This document shows, piece after piece, positions 1-9,689 of a stretch of 16,644 bases of DNA (within the stretch, counting starts at the first letter, position 1; each line of letters starts with the position of its first letter). This stretch comes from Physocladia obscura (lineage: Eukaryota; Chytridiomycota; Chytridiomycetes; Chytridiales; Chytriomycetaceae): positions 1 to 16,644 of the forward strand of contig JADGJH010000573.1 in NCBI GenBank assembly GCA_027596945.1. Direction: 5' to 3'. The notes beneath the pieces are model-generated. The model saw only the letters and a list, made by a program, of their open reading frames with translations, was not told where the DNA came from and did not search any database. A program made the translations under genes and the position numbers.

Positions 1-2005
1 TTTATCATAAATTCTAAACATTTGAAGAATGCAATTTAAATGCATTTTTATAATTTTTCAGAAATTGTAAATAAATAAAATATGTATTATTTGTAATTTC
101 TTTGAAATACAGTTAATTTCTTTAGAATGTTGTTCATGTATTTCTTAAATTGTGCATGCATTGTGATGCATTGTGATGGATTTAGTGTATTGCGATGGTA
201 TTTCCATTGGGGGGAGGGGTTGCTTTTATTTACAGCATTTTGATGCATTGTGATGCATTTTTGGACCTTAAAATGTATAAAAATAGTATTGTGGTGTATT
301 AACTCAGTTTTCTGATGACAATAATTTCTAAAAAATTTTATTATCTCCTAATTTTTTTTCTCATTCACACAGATAATTTAGCCATCTACATGCAACAATG
401 GCATTTTGTAGAAAGTCTTCTTTTTTCCTGTGGTTTCTGGTTGCATAATTTTGTGTGTCATCATCTGAACAATGTGCCACATCTCAAATTGTAAGTATTC
501 TTACGTGTATTGTTTTAAATACCAATATTATATCTCTGTCCATAATTTCATTAATTCTACACATTAAAGCTGTGTCATTGTTGGATTTTCATTCTATAAT
601 GCCGATAGTCTTCTCTTTCTTAAGGAGTGCTTATTTCAATGTGTTGTACCAACTGTAGGTATCATTTTTTGGGTATCTGTGCTTTATGTCCTTTAGTGTT
701 GATATTTTGGTATGTTTATTATAAGCTTGATAGTAGACTTTATATTTGAGAGTGTTGAGAGAGTTTTTATTTGTTAAGATTCTACACTAAAAAACACCTC
801 TTCATAGCATTTTTTGTGTAGTTTTTTTCTTCATTTTGTTTTTTGAGACACCCCTGAATTTGAAATAATTTGAAATACATCAGTATAAAGGCATATCTTT
901 GAGTTTTTCTTTGTTTTCAATGAAAAATGCACTTGAAAAAAGCCAACAAATGTGGTGTTTCTGTCATTGAACAGATCAATTGAAACAGCATTAGTTAAAT
1001 CCTTTCATAAAGATTGTTTGCTTTTATCACTTGTTCATAAATAAAACTATTTTTATAATTTAATTTTATAGAAATAACTTAAAACAAAAAGATTTGTAAT
1101 GATTTAGTATTGTTAGTGTTTGTCTTGATTCTGCTGCATGTGAATGGAATCAAAAATGACAATTTTATCCATTTTGCCAGTTTGCAAAATTATATTGTTA
1201 ACAAACAGTTTATTTTTTTTATTTAAGAAGAAACAAATAAACCATAAATTAATGAAGAAAGATATATTTTGCACTACTTGCTTTGTAATACACACATCTC
1301 TCACCACAGAGCTGCATATACTTCAAAATTATACACTTGACATTCTTCCAAATATGTTAGCTCCTGTGGTTCAGGAGGAGGAATTAGTCAGTAAACCACA
1401 AACTACTAGTATTAATAGAGTTTTGGATCAAAGTCTTTAAAAACAACCAAAAGTTAATAATGATGCTCAACCTGTCAAAATGTTTAACAACAATGATGCT
1501 TTTGTTCAATGAATTTGACAGAATAAATAAATGGAAACAACAAAGTGGATGCATTGACATTATTGGAAAGTGCAAGAGTTGTGTTTATAAACACAATAAA
1601 GCTTTATTCCTCTTTAAATAGATGAGATTAGATTCAACAATGAAATGGAAACCTTTCAAAAGTTTCAGAATAGGAATTTAGACACAAATTAGGGATTATA
1701 CCCACAGAGACTATATACTTTGATAGATGAAACACCACATCTTCTGTTAAGAAGCTAACCAAGGTGTGCAAGAAAAAACATGGTGTTAAACTTGCTAAGA
1801 AGTTTGCAGTCTATGCCAAGCAAGTGACAGTTGAACCTGTTGACTCTGACAATGAGATGTTTTCAGGGGGAAAAGGCAGTTGAAGGATCATTAAAATGGC
1901 ATCCGGTCACATGAACAGCAGAACCTAAGTGAGAGATTTAAAAATATCCAAATTAACACAGTAGAATAAAAACTATTGTGGAAAGATTTGAACACAAGAA
2001 ACACG
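1..2005. other. AT-rich intergenic region with decayed ORF fragments
   Basis: No gene could be supported here. The stretch is strongly AT-rich, full of A and T runs, and contains only short ORFs without recognisable domains. Around 1735-1884 on the + strand there is an open, lysine-rich reading frame of about 45 codons with no nearby ATG, ending in TGA. Around 1500-1620 there is another short open stretch containing a CxxC pair. Both look like remnants of a mobile element or dead gene, but no family can be named. The only clear structure is the short minisatellite at 159-262. Confidence 0.6.
159..262. repeat. Short GCATTGTGAT minisatellite, two clusters
   Basis: The 10-mer GCATTGTGAT occurs in tandem at 159-168 and 169-178. 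It recurs at 245-254, directly after a one-substitution version (GCATTTTGAT) at 235-244. Between the clusters are further diverged versions around 190-200. This is a small degenerate tandem repeat in non-coding DNA, with no sign of function. Confidence 0.6.
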
Positions 2006-3389
2006 ATGGAGGGAGATGGTAAACAATGCTGGGTTTGCCTGGAGGGTAGTGGACGGCTGCTTCGGGCATGCCGGTGCCGACAGCTTGCAGTACATGAACT
2101 GTGTCTACTACGGTGGATCGAGGAGGCTGAGGCGGAGATAGCGGCTGGGGCACGGGGACCAGGAGCAGGAGCCGGGTAATTACATTACAGTAAGTACTTA
2201 AGCATTGGATTGTCACATTAACTCCGCACTGGCTGTGCCGTGCTTTCTGCGTTGCTTTGATTTTGACTAGCGTTGCGTGCGCGGCGTGTCTGGCGCCCTA
2301 CCGCATTGTGCGACCAACTGCTAGTTCGAGTGGCGACAAGGCTGCTGCGGCTGCGCTGGCCGTTTTGCAGTTGGGTGATACTGCGGTGCGTCACTTGCTT
2401 CCCTTTGCTGTTGGTGGCGCTATTGCGGGTGAGCCGGGCCGATCATATTATTCTTTCCATTTCAATCATAACCATTTCAAGTCATCTGATTATTTCACAA
2501 TTGTTATTAACTCCTTTCTCCAGGAGCCTTGTTTGTTGTGTGTACCGTTATTGGTGCTCATGTTGTTGTCGTGTCTGTTGGCGCCGAAAGAACCGACGCA
2601 TTGCTGTTCCCATCTCTCGCTGCAGTCAATTCTGCCGGCAACACAACCGCAACCGTAATCACAACTGCAAGTCCGAATGCCTTCTCAGACTCTATCATCA
2701 ACAATAACTCTATCGCCATCACCGCAATTAATGCTGCTGCGGTGTGGGTTGCTCTACCACTTATTCCCGTCGCATTAGTTGCCGCGCGTCTTGATGTATT
2801 CGACAACGTACTTCCAGTGCTGCCTTTCCTCTTTGTATCTTCAGCCGGCGCTCCGGTTCGCATTGCATTTCCTCCGTCTGATCATGTTGCACTTTGTCTG
2901 CTTCCTTGGGCAAGGTTTTATTTTACCTTAGTAACTTGAAACTGAACACATTTACTCAGGGCAATATACAAGGAAGTTTGGCGCCTTATCTACCACTTCA
3001 CACCCACAGCTCCATCTCTTTCGCAACTGAATTTGGATTCGCTTTCGATTCTTTCGCAACAAAACCCCACCGATTTGAATTTTAATGTATCCTCCTCACC
3101 ATTTCGCAATTCTCGAATCTCCCGTTCAACGCCGCCTGGCCCGCCAAAATCTATCCCACGCCTTATATTTGGTGCCCTCTTTCTCCCCTCAATTTCGAGT
3201 ATGGTTGGCTCTCTTTTGGCCCTAATCCCTTCTGTAAAAAACAAATATTTGCCCTCAGTCTTTTTAAGAACTGTAATTGGTGGTGCATGCTTTATCTTGG
3301 CAAGAGATATTTGTGTGTACTGGGGGTTTTTGAGCAAGCAACGGAGAGGATTGATGGGGGGTCGTCGTATTTTGGAGTATTCACAATGA
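2006..3389 (+). CDS. MARCHF5: MARCHF5-like RING-CH membrane E3 ubiquitin ligase (4 exons)
   Basis: Proposed exons are 2006-2175, 2271-2428, 2524-2914 and 2960-3389. Introns of 95, 95 and 45 nt are GT-AG, phases match, and the sum is 382 codons plus stop. An N-terminal RING-CH (C4HC3) finger is visible as C8, C11, C22, C24, H30, C33, C60 and C63; the last pair appears only after intron 1 is removed (VACAACLAPYRI), which supports the splice. Several hydrophobic segments follow: around the exon 2/3 junction, two in exon 3, and two in exon 4 (LIFGALFLPSISSMVGSLLA and TVIGGACFILARDICVYWGF). The C-terminus GRRILEYSQ resembles the conserved end of animal MARCHF5 (MITOL), a four-pass outer mitochondrial membrane ligase acting on fission/fusion factors and mislocalised proteins. 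The finger is compact: C11-C22 and C24-H30 are shorter than in human. ATG 2006 is the first in-frame ATG. Mitochondrial location is inferred from the family. Confidence 0.87.
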
Positions 3390-3398
3390 TTATTCAAC

Positions 3399-3404
3399 TT
3401 TATT
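3399..3404 (-). terminator. Candidate AATAAA poly(A) signal for RPB9
   Basis: On the minus strand an AATAAA hexamer lies 30 nt beyond the RPB9 stop. Cleavage 10-30 nt further on would fall within the last codons of the convergent MARCHF5-like gene. The reading is by motif and position only. Confidence 0.45.
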
Positions 3405-3433
3405 CAATTATTTAATTCAGCCTTTGAACCATT

Positions 3434-3977
3434 TCAAGCCTCCGAATCAACCGTCCACCGATGATTACAGGTTTTCGAGCAACAAGCGAAATAAAGCTGC
3501 ATTGTCGTTTCTGGCGCCTTTGCTTTCGACTGAAAATAAAGCGTCTCTGCGTTGCCACACATTGGACACTCGCGATTAATTCGGGGGTATGTCGGATCAC
3601 TGCTTAAATCAATCTTGGCCGCTGTCTGCTCTCTATATATACGCATGAGCGTGGGTGTATGTGCGTACATTCATAAATGTTTTTTTTTTAAAACAAATTG
3701 TCGAAAGTATTTTTTGCCTTACGCTTCGCTGTGCTTAATAATATGGCGGAATACAAGATGATGCTCTTCGTTGATTGAGTATTCCTTGTGGCAGTTACGA
3801 CATGCGTAGCTGAGTGTTTTGTGTCCACGGTCTTCCTTTGGGTCTGAATAAAAGATGGTTGTCATAAGTACTAGAGCGATTGAGCGTCGGTCCAAACAAA
3901 AGACGTTGGAATGATCGTAACCGGCTAAACTCACACAGCATATTACTGCAGTCTTGGCAAAACAGAATTGTCGCCAT
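3434..3977 (-). CDS. RPB9: RNA polymerase II subunit RPB9 (3 exons)
   Basis: Exons in transcription order are 3977-3935, 3843-3723 and 3632-3434, giving 120 residues against 122-125 in yeast and human. Introns of 91 and 90 nt begin GTGAGT and GTAAGG. The first junction rebuilds the family motif LYPKE across the splice. Two zinc ribbons are visible: C7/C10 with C29/C32 (FCQDC and ACRNC), and a TFIIS-like C-terminal ribbon C77/C80 with C105/C110 (CPMCG, then CCSKTCNHRW). The linker SDPTYPR at 66-72 matches the conserved DPTLPR element. RPB9 sits at the Pol II jaw and lobe and contributes to start-site choice, elongation fidelity and transcription-coupled repair; these roles are known from yeast. 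The intron 2 acceptor (TATAG, just before 3632) was chosen because nearby AGs break phase. Its 3' end faces the MARCHF5-like gene. Confidence 0.95.
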
Positions 3978-5462
3978 TTTATTTTTGTGAGAAATCAACA
4001 AAAACACAAATTCTCAGAAAATGTGCGTACTGATCATTGCCCTTCTCTGCCAAACTGGGACAATTCACAAAATGGGATGCAGCATAAAGATTCTATGGAA
4101 AATTATCTGGACAATGCTGGCTTAATACAGCTTCAATGAAACTGCTGAATGCCTATATGTTGGTTTACCAAACCTGTAAATATTATATAATCTTTGAAGT
4201 GTTCAAATCTATTTGCACAAGCAAGTGGAAGACTGCAAATCCTGGAGTCTCACATTTAGTTCTGAGAGATAAAGTATTGAATTAGTTGACGCAAGCTGAT
4301 ACAGCTACCAGCAAAATTACCAGCACTCTTCTACAGCTTACCAGAACTTTATGCCCATTTACCAGCTACTATTATGTTATTTACCAAAAAAATTGTGAAA
4401 CAAAATGATGCAGTTTTTGAGGCTTGCATGATTATTGACAAGACAGCCACACTTGCTTGTTTCTTTCATGTAAACTATTTATAGACAGGAAAGAGAAAAA
4501 ACATTCTCTAGTCAACTATTTCATTAGATAATTTATAATAAAGAAAAAATATAGGATGTGTCAGTATTCAAAATTTCCTACTATGATTGAATCTTTTGTT
4601 TCGATAAGAAGGTGAGTTGCAGGTTTCACTAGAGCACCAAGTAGTAAAGCTTCAAAAAAATATTTGAATCTCCACATCATCTAGATCCTATGCCCTGAGC
4701 AACTTATTTGACACAGATGACAGAAGGTTTACTTTTTTGAGCATGGTAATCAATATATCTTTTTTTCTGACAATTGCCACTCCAGTCAACTATTGTGCTT
4801 TGCCAGTTTGTTTGTTGATCTTGTACAAACAGATTAATTTCATCACTCTTTAAATGTTGAAGATATCAAAATTTTGGTAGGTGGCAGTATGTGATTTTTG
4901 CAATCTGATTTGTGTTGATGAAGTATCTAAAAATGTGGCTTTTGGCCATTGAATCCAAAAAACTTTCATTGATCACCTTGAATATTGTTTGGATGTGAAA
5001 TATTGACACTAACAAGGGCCTTTGATTGTGAGTTATCATTCTGTAAGTTAATTTGTATTTTGTCAATGTTCATTATATTTTTCCAACTGTAGCCATTATC
5101 ATTCATCCAGAACTCAAAATCTCCAACCCACAACTATACCAACTCAAGAATAAGGTGGCTTGTTTGAGCCACAGTTATTGTCTTAGCGTGTTTGAAAGTG
5201 ACTGTGTTTTTCTGTCACTTAATAAACTTGTTGAACCATTACTCTGCTGACTATCCAATTTGCCCATGAACTTGTGTATTGTATTTTGAGACTAAATGAA
5301 TAAAGTCTATGCATCCCATTGGGTGGTGGCACAAGGATTGCACCTGTGCAAAGGCAGCAAAAATTTCTTTGTTTAAGAAATTTTTTGGTTCGAAGAGAAA
5401 GGTCACTCAATTATGAAAGTCCATTGTTAACATGCCCAGAAAAAAAGAAATTTGTATTATCA
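3978..5462. other. AT-rich gene-free region
   Basis: I see no supportable gene here. The first few hundred bases upstream of 3977 should contain the RPB9 promoter, but no clear TATA or initiator motif stands out. The rest is AT-rich with short unconvincing ORFs on both strands. It may include further decayed parts of the copia element whose recognisable end begins near 5463, but I could not identify integrase or the reverse transcriptase core. Confidence 0.5.
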
Positions 5463-6254
5463 ATGAACATGAAGTTCTCATACTTAGCACAGGTCACAAG
5501 ACTAGATTTGCTGTATACAGCAAATATGTGACTATGATGCAATTTTTAGAGTATTAAAAATGCTTATATGCAAATTATGATCTTGGATTGTTTTATACAA
5601 CCAAAAAAATCACAAGTGATAATTTTTGATGCTGAAAATGATGACCCAAATGCTGGACCCAGGAACACAGATATTCCAATGTTGTTCAGGAAAACAGGTG
5701 AACCAATAAAACTAACTGATGAAATGAAACCAGTTATTTTTGCTGATGCAAGCTATACTGGTGAACCACAGCAGAAATCACACTCTAGTTACATGGTATA
5801 TGCATGTGGATGCTTAATAAATTAGTATTCAAAGAAACAGGCAACTGTTGCTTTATCTTTAACTGAGGCTGAATTCATTGCATTGACAGAAGCAGTTAAA
5901 GAAGCACTATGGTTGAAAATGATATTAGGCAAATCAAATTTTGAAATAGATGACCCAATGAAGGTGTACCAAGATAATCAATCAACAATGGCAATTGTAA
6001 TTGATCTTGTACACCATGCAAGGGTTACACACATGGGTATTAAGATATTCTTTATTTGAAGATATTTGGAAAATAAAGAAGTAAAATCAGTATATTACCC
6101 TGCAAAATTAATGGTGGCAGATATATTGACAAAAATACTACCAGTATTACAACATAATCTATTGACAAAAGAAATAGGTATGTGCACACTAACAGAGTTG
6201 AAAAACTCAGAAATCAAAATAAAAGCAAATTTTGTTGCCCACTTCAACAATTGA
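5463..6254 (+). pseudogene. Degenerate Ty1/copia retrotransposon fragment (RT end and RNase H)
   Basis: One reading frame (5568-6254) carries the copia-type RNase H region but is broken by in-frame stops at 5823-5825 and 6057-6059. Visible landmarks are FADASYTGEP, then SKKQATVALSLTEAEFIALT, then YQDNQST, then VYYPAKLMVADILTKILP. These correspond to the D, E and D catalytic positions and the closing ADILTK motif of copia RNase H. Upstream, YLAQVTRLDLLYTAN (about 5481-5525) matches the end of copia reverse transcriptase (Y-L-x-x-x-T-R-P-D-I-x-Y-A). It is followed by at least two frame changes through DAIFRVLK and NYDLGLFY. No intact integrase, gag or flanking LTR pair was found. The fragment is therefore a dead, 5'-truncated copy. 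The level of decay suggests it is old, though its original proteins are still easy to read. Confidence 0.9.
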
Positions 6255-7074
6255 GGTAAGAAATCACATATATATATTTATATTTATTAAAAATATTAAA
6301 GCAAATCAAAACAAATTACATAAAAATAATAAACACAAAATGAATAGAATGAAATAATTCATAAATAAATTTGAACTTGCAAGGGGGCAAATAATTGCAT
6401 TGCAAAAGACTGCAGTTGCTGCAAGGGGGAACTTGACCCTAATCCTAGGCCTGTCATAAGGATGACAAGTTGCAGCGCCATATTGCAAGAAAATATTTGA
6501 TCTGCTAAAACCAAATCAACTTAATCATACGATTCTGCACCTTAGGAATGTCTTAATTTCAATATTGGACATGAGGAAAGGATGAGTAGGAGTTAATGGT
6601 TTTTCAGTTTTTGTTGATCATGAAAAAAATAAATTTTTAAGACTCCACAACTAAAACTCAAACAAATACTTTTATAATTTATATGCAATACAAAAAGTAG
6701 TTGACAATGAAATCAGGCATCCAGAAAAGGTGAAAAATTATTATAACAAGTTGAAAAGAAAGCTTAAAATGAAGCAGTACGTGAAGGACAAGTTGTGAAG
6801 GAAGTGAGTTGATGCAGTGTGAGCGGCAAACAGGGTATTCTGATGAATAATATTGTTTGAAGTACACATTCTTGAAGAGGGGGGCTTTACTGGAGCACTT
6901 GGTGATTCCTGATGGAATGTTTTTTTTGTAAAGGGTATGGATCACATTTGGCAAAGCAATAATAGAATTTTGAAGTTTTAAACTGAATTTTGATCAAAAA
7001 ATTCATGTAGTATTCTGTTATTCTTTATGGAATTGAAAGATTATTGATATATATTTACTTATAGAATCATTTTT
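6255..7074. other. AT-rich region downstream of the copia fragment
   Basis: No gene is supported. The purine-rich string TGCAAGGGGG occurs twice, at 6378-6387 and 6420-6429. Just beyond the second is a short inverted repeat, TGTCAT-AAGG-ATGACA, at 6452-6467. In this position, after a copia RNase H region, one purine tract could be a polypurine primer preceding a 3' LTR, but no LTR end is verifiable. A short open stretch near 6690-6790 (+) is lysine-rich and unidentified. Confidence 0.4.
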
Positions 7075-7701
7075 TTATTTTAGGACTGGTTTAAAAAAGA
7101 ATGCATAAACAGCACAATCATGATACTCCCCTCTTTTCCATGCATATTGTTTCAGTAATCCTTCTTGCACAAATCCATTCAGTTCAAGAACTTTGCATGA
7201 TCCTTTGTTCTCAATAGCTGCATAGGCATATATTTTTCGTAAAGGAACGTCGGCACGATGATGCGAAATACTCAAAGGAGCAGCGAAGTTTTTGATAAAT
7301 GCACCGACAACAGCCGACATGATTCCACGACCCCAATACTCTTGGGCAAGCCAATACCCGAGTTCGGCAACGTGTGCTTCAATATCCGTTGGGTCGTTGA
7401 AAACAAGGCCGATTGAGCCAATGGCGGCCAAAATATTTTGTGAATTATTGTCACCATTGGAATTGGAGTCGGATGTGTTCAAGAGAACGATTGCATAGGA
7501 CGTGAAGAGTTTTTCTTCGGAACAATGAGCAATAAAATCATCAGCATCTTTTTGCTCATATGGTTGCGGTATTTTGTTTCGCAGAAATCGAGTGACAGCG
7601 GATCCAGCATCGCCATTGAGGTGTTTGAGCAAAAAGGGAGCCATTGATGGTACCCATTTGGTTATTGCGATTGTCGGCTGCGTTGGAACTTCAATCCACA
7701 T
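7075..7701 (-). CDS. GNAT-family N-acetyltransferase, RimJ/RimL-like
   Basis: This is a single-exon ORF of 208 residues with ATG at 7701 and TAA at 7075-7077. It has the layout of the Acetyltransf_3 (RimJ/RimL/RimI-like) branch of GNAT enzymes. The acetyl-CoA-binding motif A is AELGYWLAQEYWGRGIMSAV (residues 112-131), with the Q-x-x-G-R-G loop at 120-126. The motif B region ENKGSCKVLELNGF (164-177) has the typical asparagine and 'LxxxGF' ending. The family transfers an acetyl group from acetyl-CoA to amino groups of proteins or small molecules; the substrate cannot be read from sequence. An asparagine/serine-rich insert (about 76-89, SDSNSNGDNNSQN) lies before the central strand and is probably a surface loop. 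It is the only enzyme gene in the window without an intron, surrounded by repeats, so acquisition from elsewhere is possible but unproven. Confidence 0.9.
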   Translation of the reverse strand: MWIEVPTQPTIAITKWVPSMAPFLLKHLNGDAGSAVTRFLRNKIPQPYEQKDADDFIAHCSEEKLFTSYAIVLLNTSDSNSNGDNNSQNILAAIGSIGLVFNDPTDIEAHVAELGYWLAQEYWGRGIMSAVVGAFIKNFAAPLSISHHRADVPLRKIYAYAAIENKGSCKVLELNGFVQEGLLKQYAWKRGEYHDCAVYAFFFKPVLK

Positions 7702-7810
7702 TTGTTTTCAATGATTCACAAAAAGAAGCAAATTATTTTCGCGTATTTGTATTTTGACAGGGGTGATTCAGAAAAGGAAAAATGAATGACTCATATCCAA
7801 TGCACAAATC

Positions 7811-8745
7811 TGTGTATATTTATGCGAATAATATGTCAAACTTTTAAATAGTTCAAAAATTAGAAAATTGAAGGAGTAGATAGGTTTTAAAAACGATCTT
7901 TTATGTTTTGCAGTATCTCAAGACAGAAACAGCCTGCTCAAATTGCATATACAGATCCATTAAAATACTTTATCTTTAAATCAGCCTTAAAATAGCTGAA
8001 TATGATGGTGTTTTGAACATGCAGATACACTTCGAACATTTTGACAATTTTTTTTTTAACCAAAAATCGAAATTAAAACAAATAACTAAATAATTTATAT
8101 AAAATCAACCAGTATTATTAGCTGAAAATAAATAGACCTCTCTGTGTATATATCCTTGAATAATATGTTGAAACTTGGAAAGGCTCAAAAACTAAAAAAT
8201 TGAGGGAGAGGAAAGGTTTTGAAGCAAATGGCATTTTTCGCAGTATCTAAAGAATAAAAAATGCCAGCTCAAATTACATACAAATATTGATTAAAATACC
8301 ATTTACCTCATTTACCTTTAAGTTAAACTTAAAATGGCTGAATTTGATGGTGATTTGAAGGACTGGAGACACTTTGAAAATTTTGGTGATGGGGCCGTCT
8401 TTTTTTTTGGGAGCAAAAATCGAAATTGAAGCAAATAACTAAATAATTCATATAAAATCAACAAGTATAGTCAGCTAAAAATCAATACCCAGATTTGTGT
8501 ATCTTTACTTGAATAGTATGCTCAAACTTGAAATGGTTCAAAAACTGAAAAATTGAGGGACTAGATAGGTTTTGAAGACAAATTGCATTTTTCGCAGTAT
8601 CTAAAGATCAAAAAGAGCCAGCTCAAATCGTGTACCCAGATCGATTAAAATCCTGTTTATCTTTGAATTAAACCTAAAATGGTTGAATTTGATCGTGATT
8701 TGAAGGACTAGATACACTTTGAATATTTGGGTGAAGAAACAAAAT
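7811..8745. repeat. Tandem repeat, about 2.7 copies of a 330-355 bp unit
   Basis: Three head-to-tail copies can be aligned by eye using shared anchors. TGTGTAT occurs at 7811, 8143 and 8496; CAGTATCT at 7911, 8241 and 8595; CAAAAATCGA at 8061 and 8414. Copy spacing is therefore about 332 and 353 bp. Copy 2 is longer, partly because of a local duplication of CATTTACCT near 8300. Copy 3 breaks off near 8745, about 15 bp before the stop of the neighbouring minus-strand gene. Copies differ by many substitutions and small indels, so the array is not recent. No copy has a long ORF. It could be an old satellite or a tandem non-autonomous element; nothing in it identifies a family. Confidence 0.85.
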
Positions 8746-8759
8746 TTAACACTTTTTTT

Positions 8760-9689
8760 TCAAAATCCCGACGGCATCACCCTCCCCCTAATATTTTGTT
8801 CTTGTTTATCATTAGCAATATATTCATTCACACCACCGCCCAACCATATATCAGCAATCTCATCTAAATCAGAACGCCAATCCTCAACTTCTTCCTCCTC
8901 GTCCTCGAAATCACTTTCTGAATATGAATTATGACCACGTCTAACATCGCTTATCGTTGGCAACAATAGCGACGATGAAGATAATGAAGACGATGAAGAC
9001 GATTGACCAATTGCGTCAAAACGATAACTTTGATTTGCAGAACTGGACGAATTCTCAGGTCGTAAAATCAGCGAAGAGCTGGACGCAGATGGCATTGCTT
9101 CTAACGCAAGCTTCCGCTTTTTATTTTTACGCAGCATTGAAGCTGACGTTGATGCAAATGTTGCCGAAGATGCTGCTGGAACACCAAGTGGTCGTCGACC
9201 ATATTCAAAATGCAGAAACGCAGTTCCACTAAGAGATCCGTCGTTGTCTTCATCTTCTTCTTCACCATTATCTTCGAAGTATTCGTCGGCATCATTGTTA
9301 TTATCCCTCGATTTGGCGTTGTTGGGCAAAGGTAACGGTCGGTTTGGGGATAGAATCAAATCGTCATTCAGAAAACGTTGTTGCATTTGCTGCCACCCAG
9401 TCCGTCCGCTGTTTCGCCACCATTCTTCGCCATCGATTTTACGCTGGGCTTCGCGCAGCCGTATTTCGTCGCGATGCTGGGAGGTTTCTTTTGGATTCAA
9501 TTGGATTCAGATCGTATTTTCAAATCTCCACCCCAATCAACTCACAAGTCCGCGAAGCATTGCACTTAATGATACTTGCTGCTTTCTCAAAGCCTCTGCG
9601 TGGGATTGCACATGACTTTGCATCTGTTCTAGAGCTGCCTTCGTCTCTTCAGTATCTTTGGAAAATGGTGTTGGACAATTTAATTCCAT
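8760..9689 (-). CDS. Unrecognised acidic, serine-rich protein (2 exons)
   Basis: Exons are 9689-9546 and 9476-8760, with a 69-nt GT-AG intron (GTGAGT donor, CTCCCAG acceptor) in phase 0. The product is 286 residues with TGA at 8760-8762. I do not recognise the family. Residues about 12-65 are Glu/Gln/Arg-rich and likely helical or coiled-coil, spanning the splice junction. There is a WWRNSGRTGWQQMQ segment at 67-80, an acidic block near 108-127, a basic cluster KNKKRK near 165-170 that could be a nuclear localisation signal, poly-serine runs, and a second acidic block (DFEDEEEEVEDW) near the C-terminus. The composition suggests a nuclear or chromatin-linked, largely disordered protein, but that is inference. 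The ATG at 9689 is preceded by a long T tract, and only 94 bp separate it from the DEF1 stop on the same strand. Confidence 0.65.

Noticed and set aside
1144..1440. 98-codon plus-strand ORF in AT-rich DNA
   Set aside because: It has no domain, no conserved composition and poor start context; chance or element debris is more likely.
2931..2959. Alternative 29-nt intron in the MARCHF5-like gene using GTAACT at 2931
   Set aside because: The donor at 2915 gives the correct phase and joins exon 3 to the AIYKEVWRLIYHFTP segment; the 2931 donor gives an implausibly short intron and a wrong phase.
2990..3397. 135-codon minus-strand ORF
   Set aside because: It lies antisense to exon 4 of the MARCHF5-like gene, has no recognisable domain, and is explained as a shadow frame.
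3634..3641. TATATATA as a TATA box
   Set aside because: It lies at the 3' end of RPB9 intron 2 and overlaps the chosen splice acceptor.
6452..6467. Inverted repeat as a transcription terminator
   Set aside because: Rho-independent terminators do not apply in this eukaryotic setting, and the 6-bp stem is short enough to arise by chance.
7811..8745. CRISPR-like array
   Set aside because: The units are over 300 bp, diverged throughout, lack short identical repeats with spacers, and lie in a eukaryotic genome.
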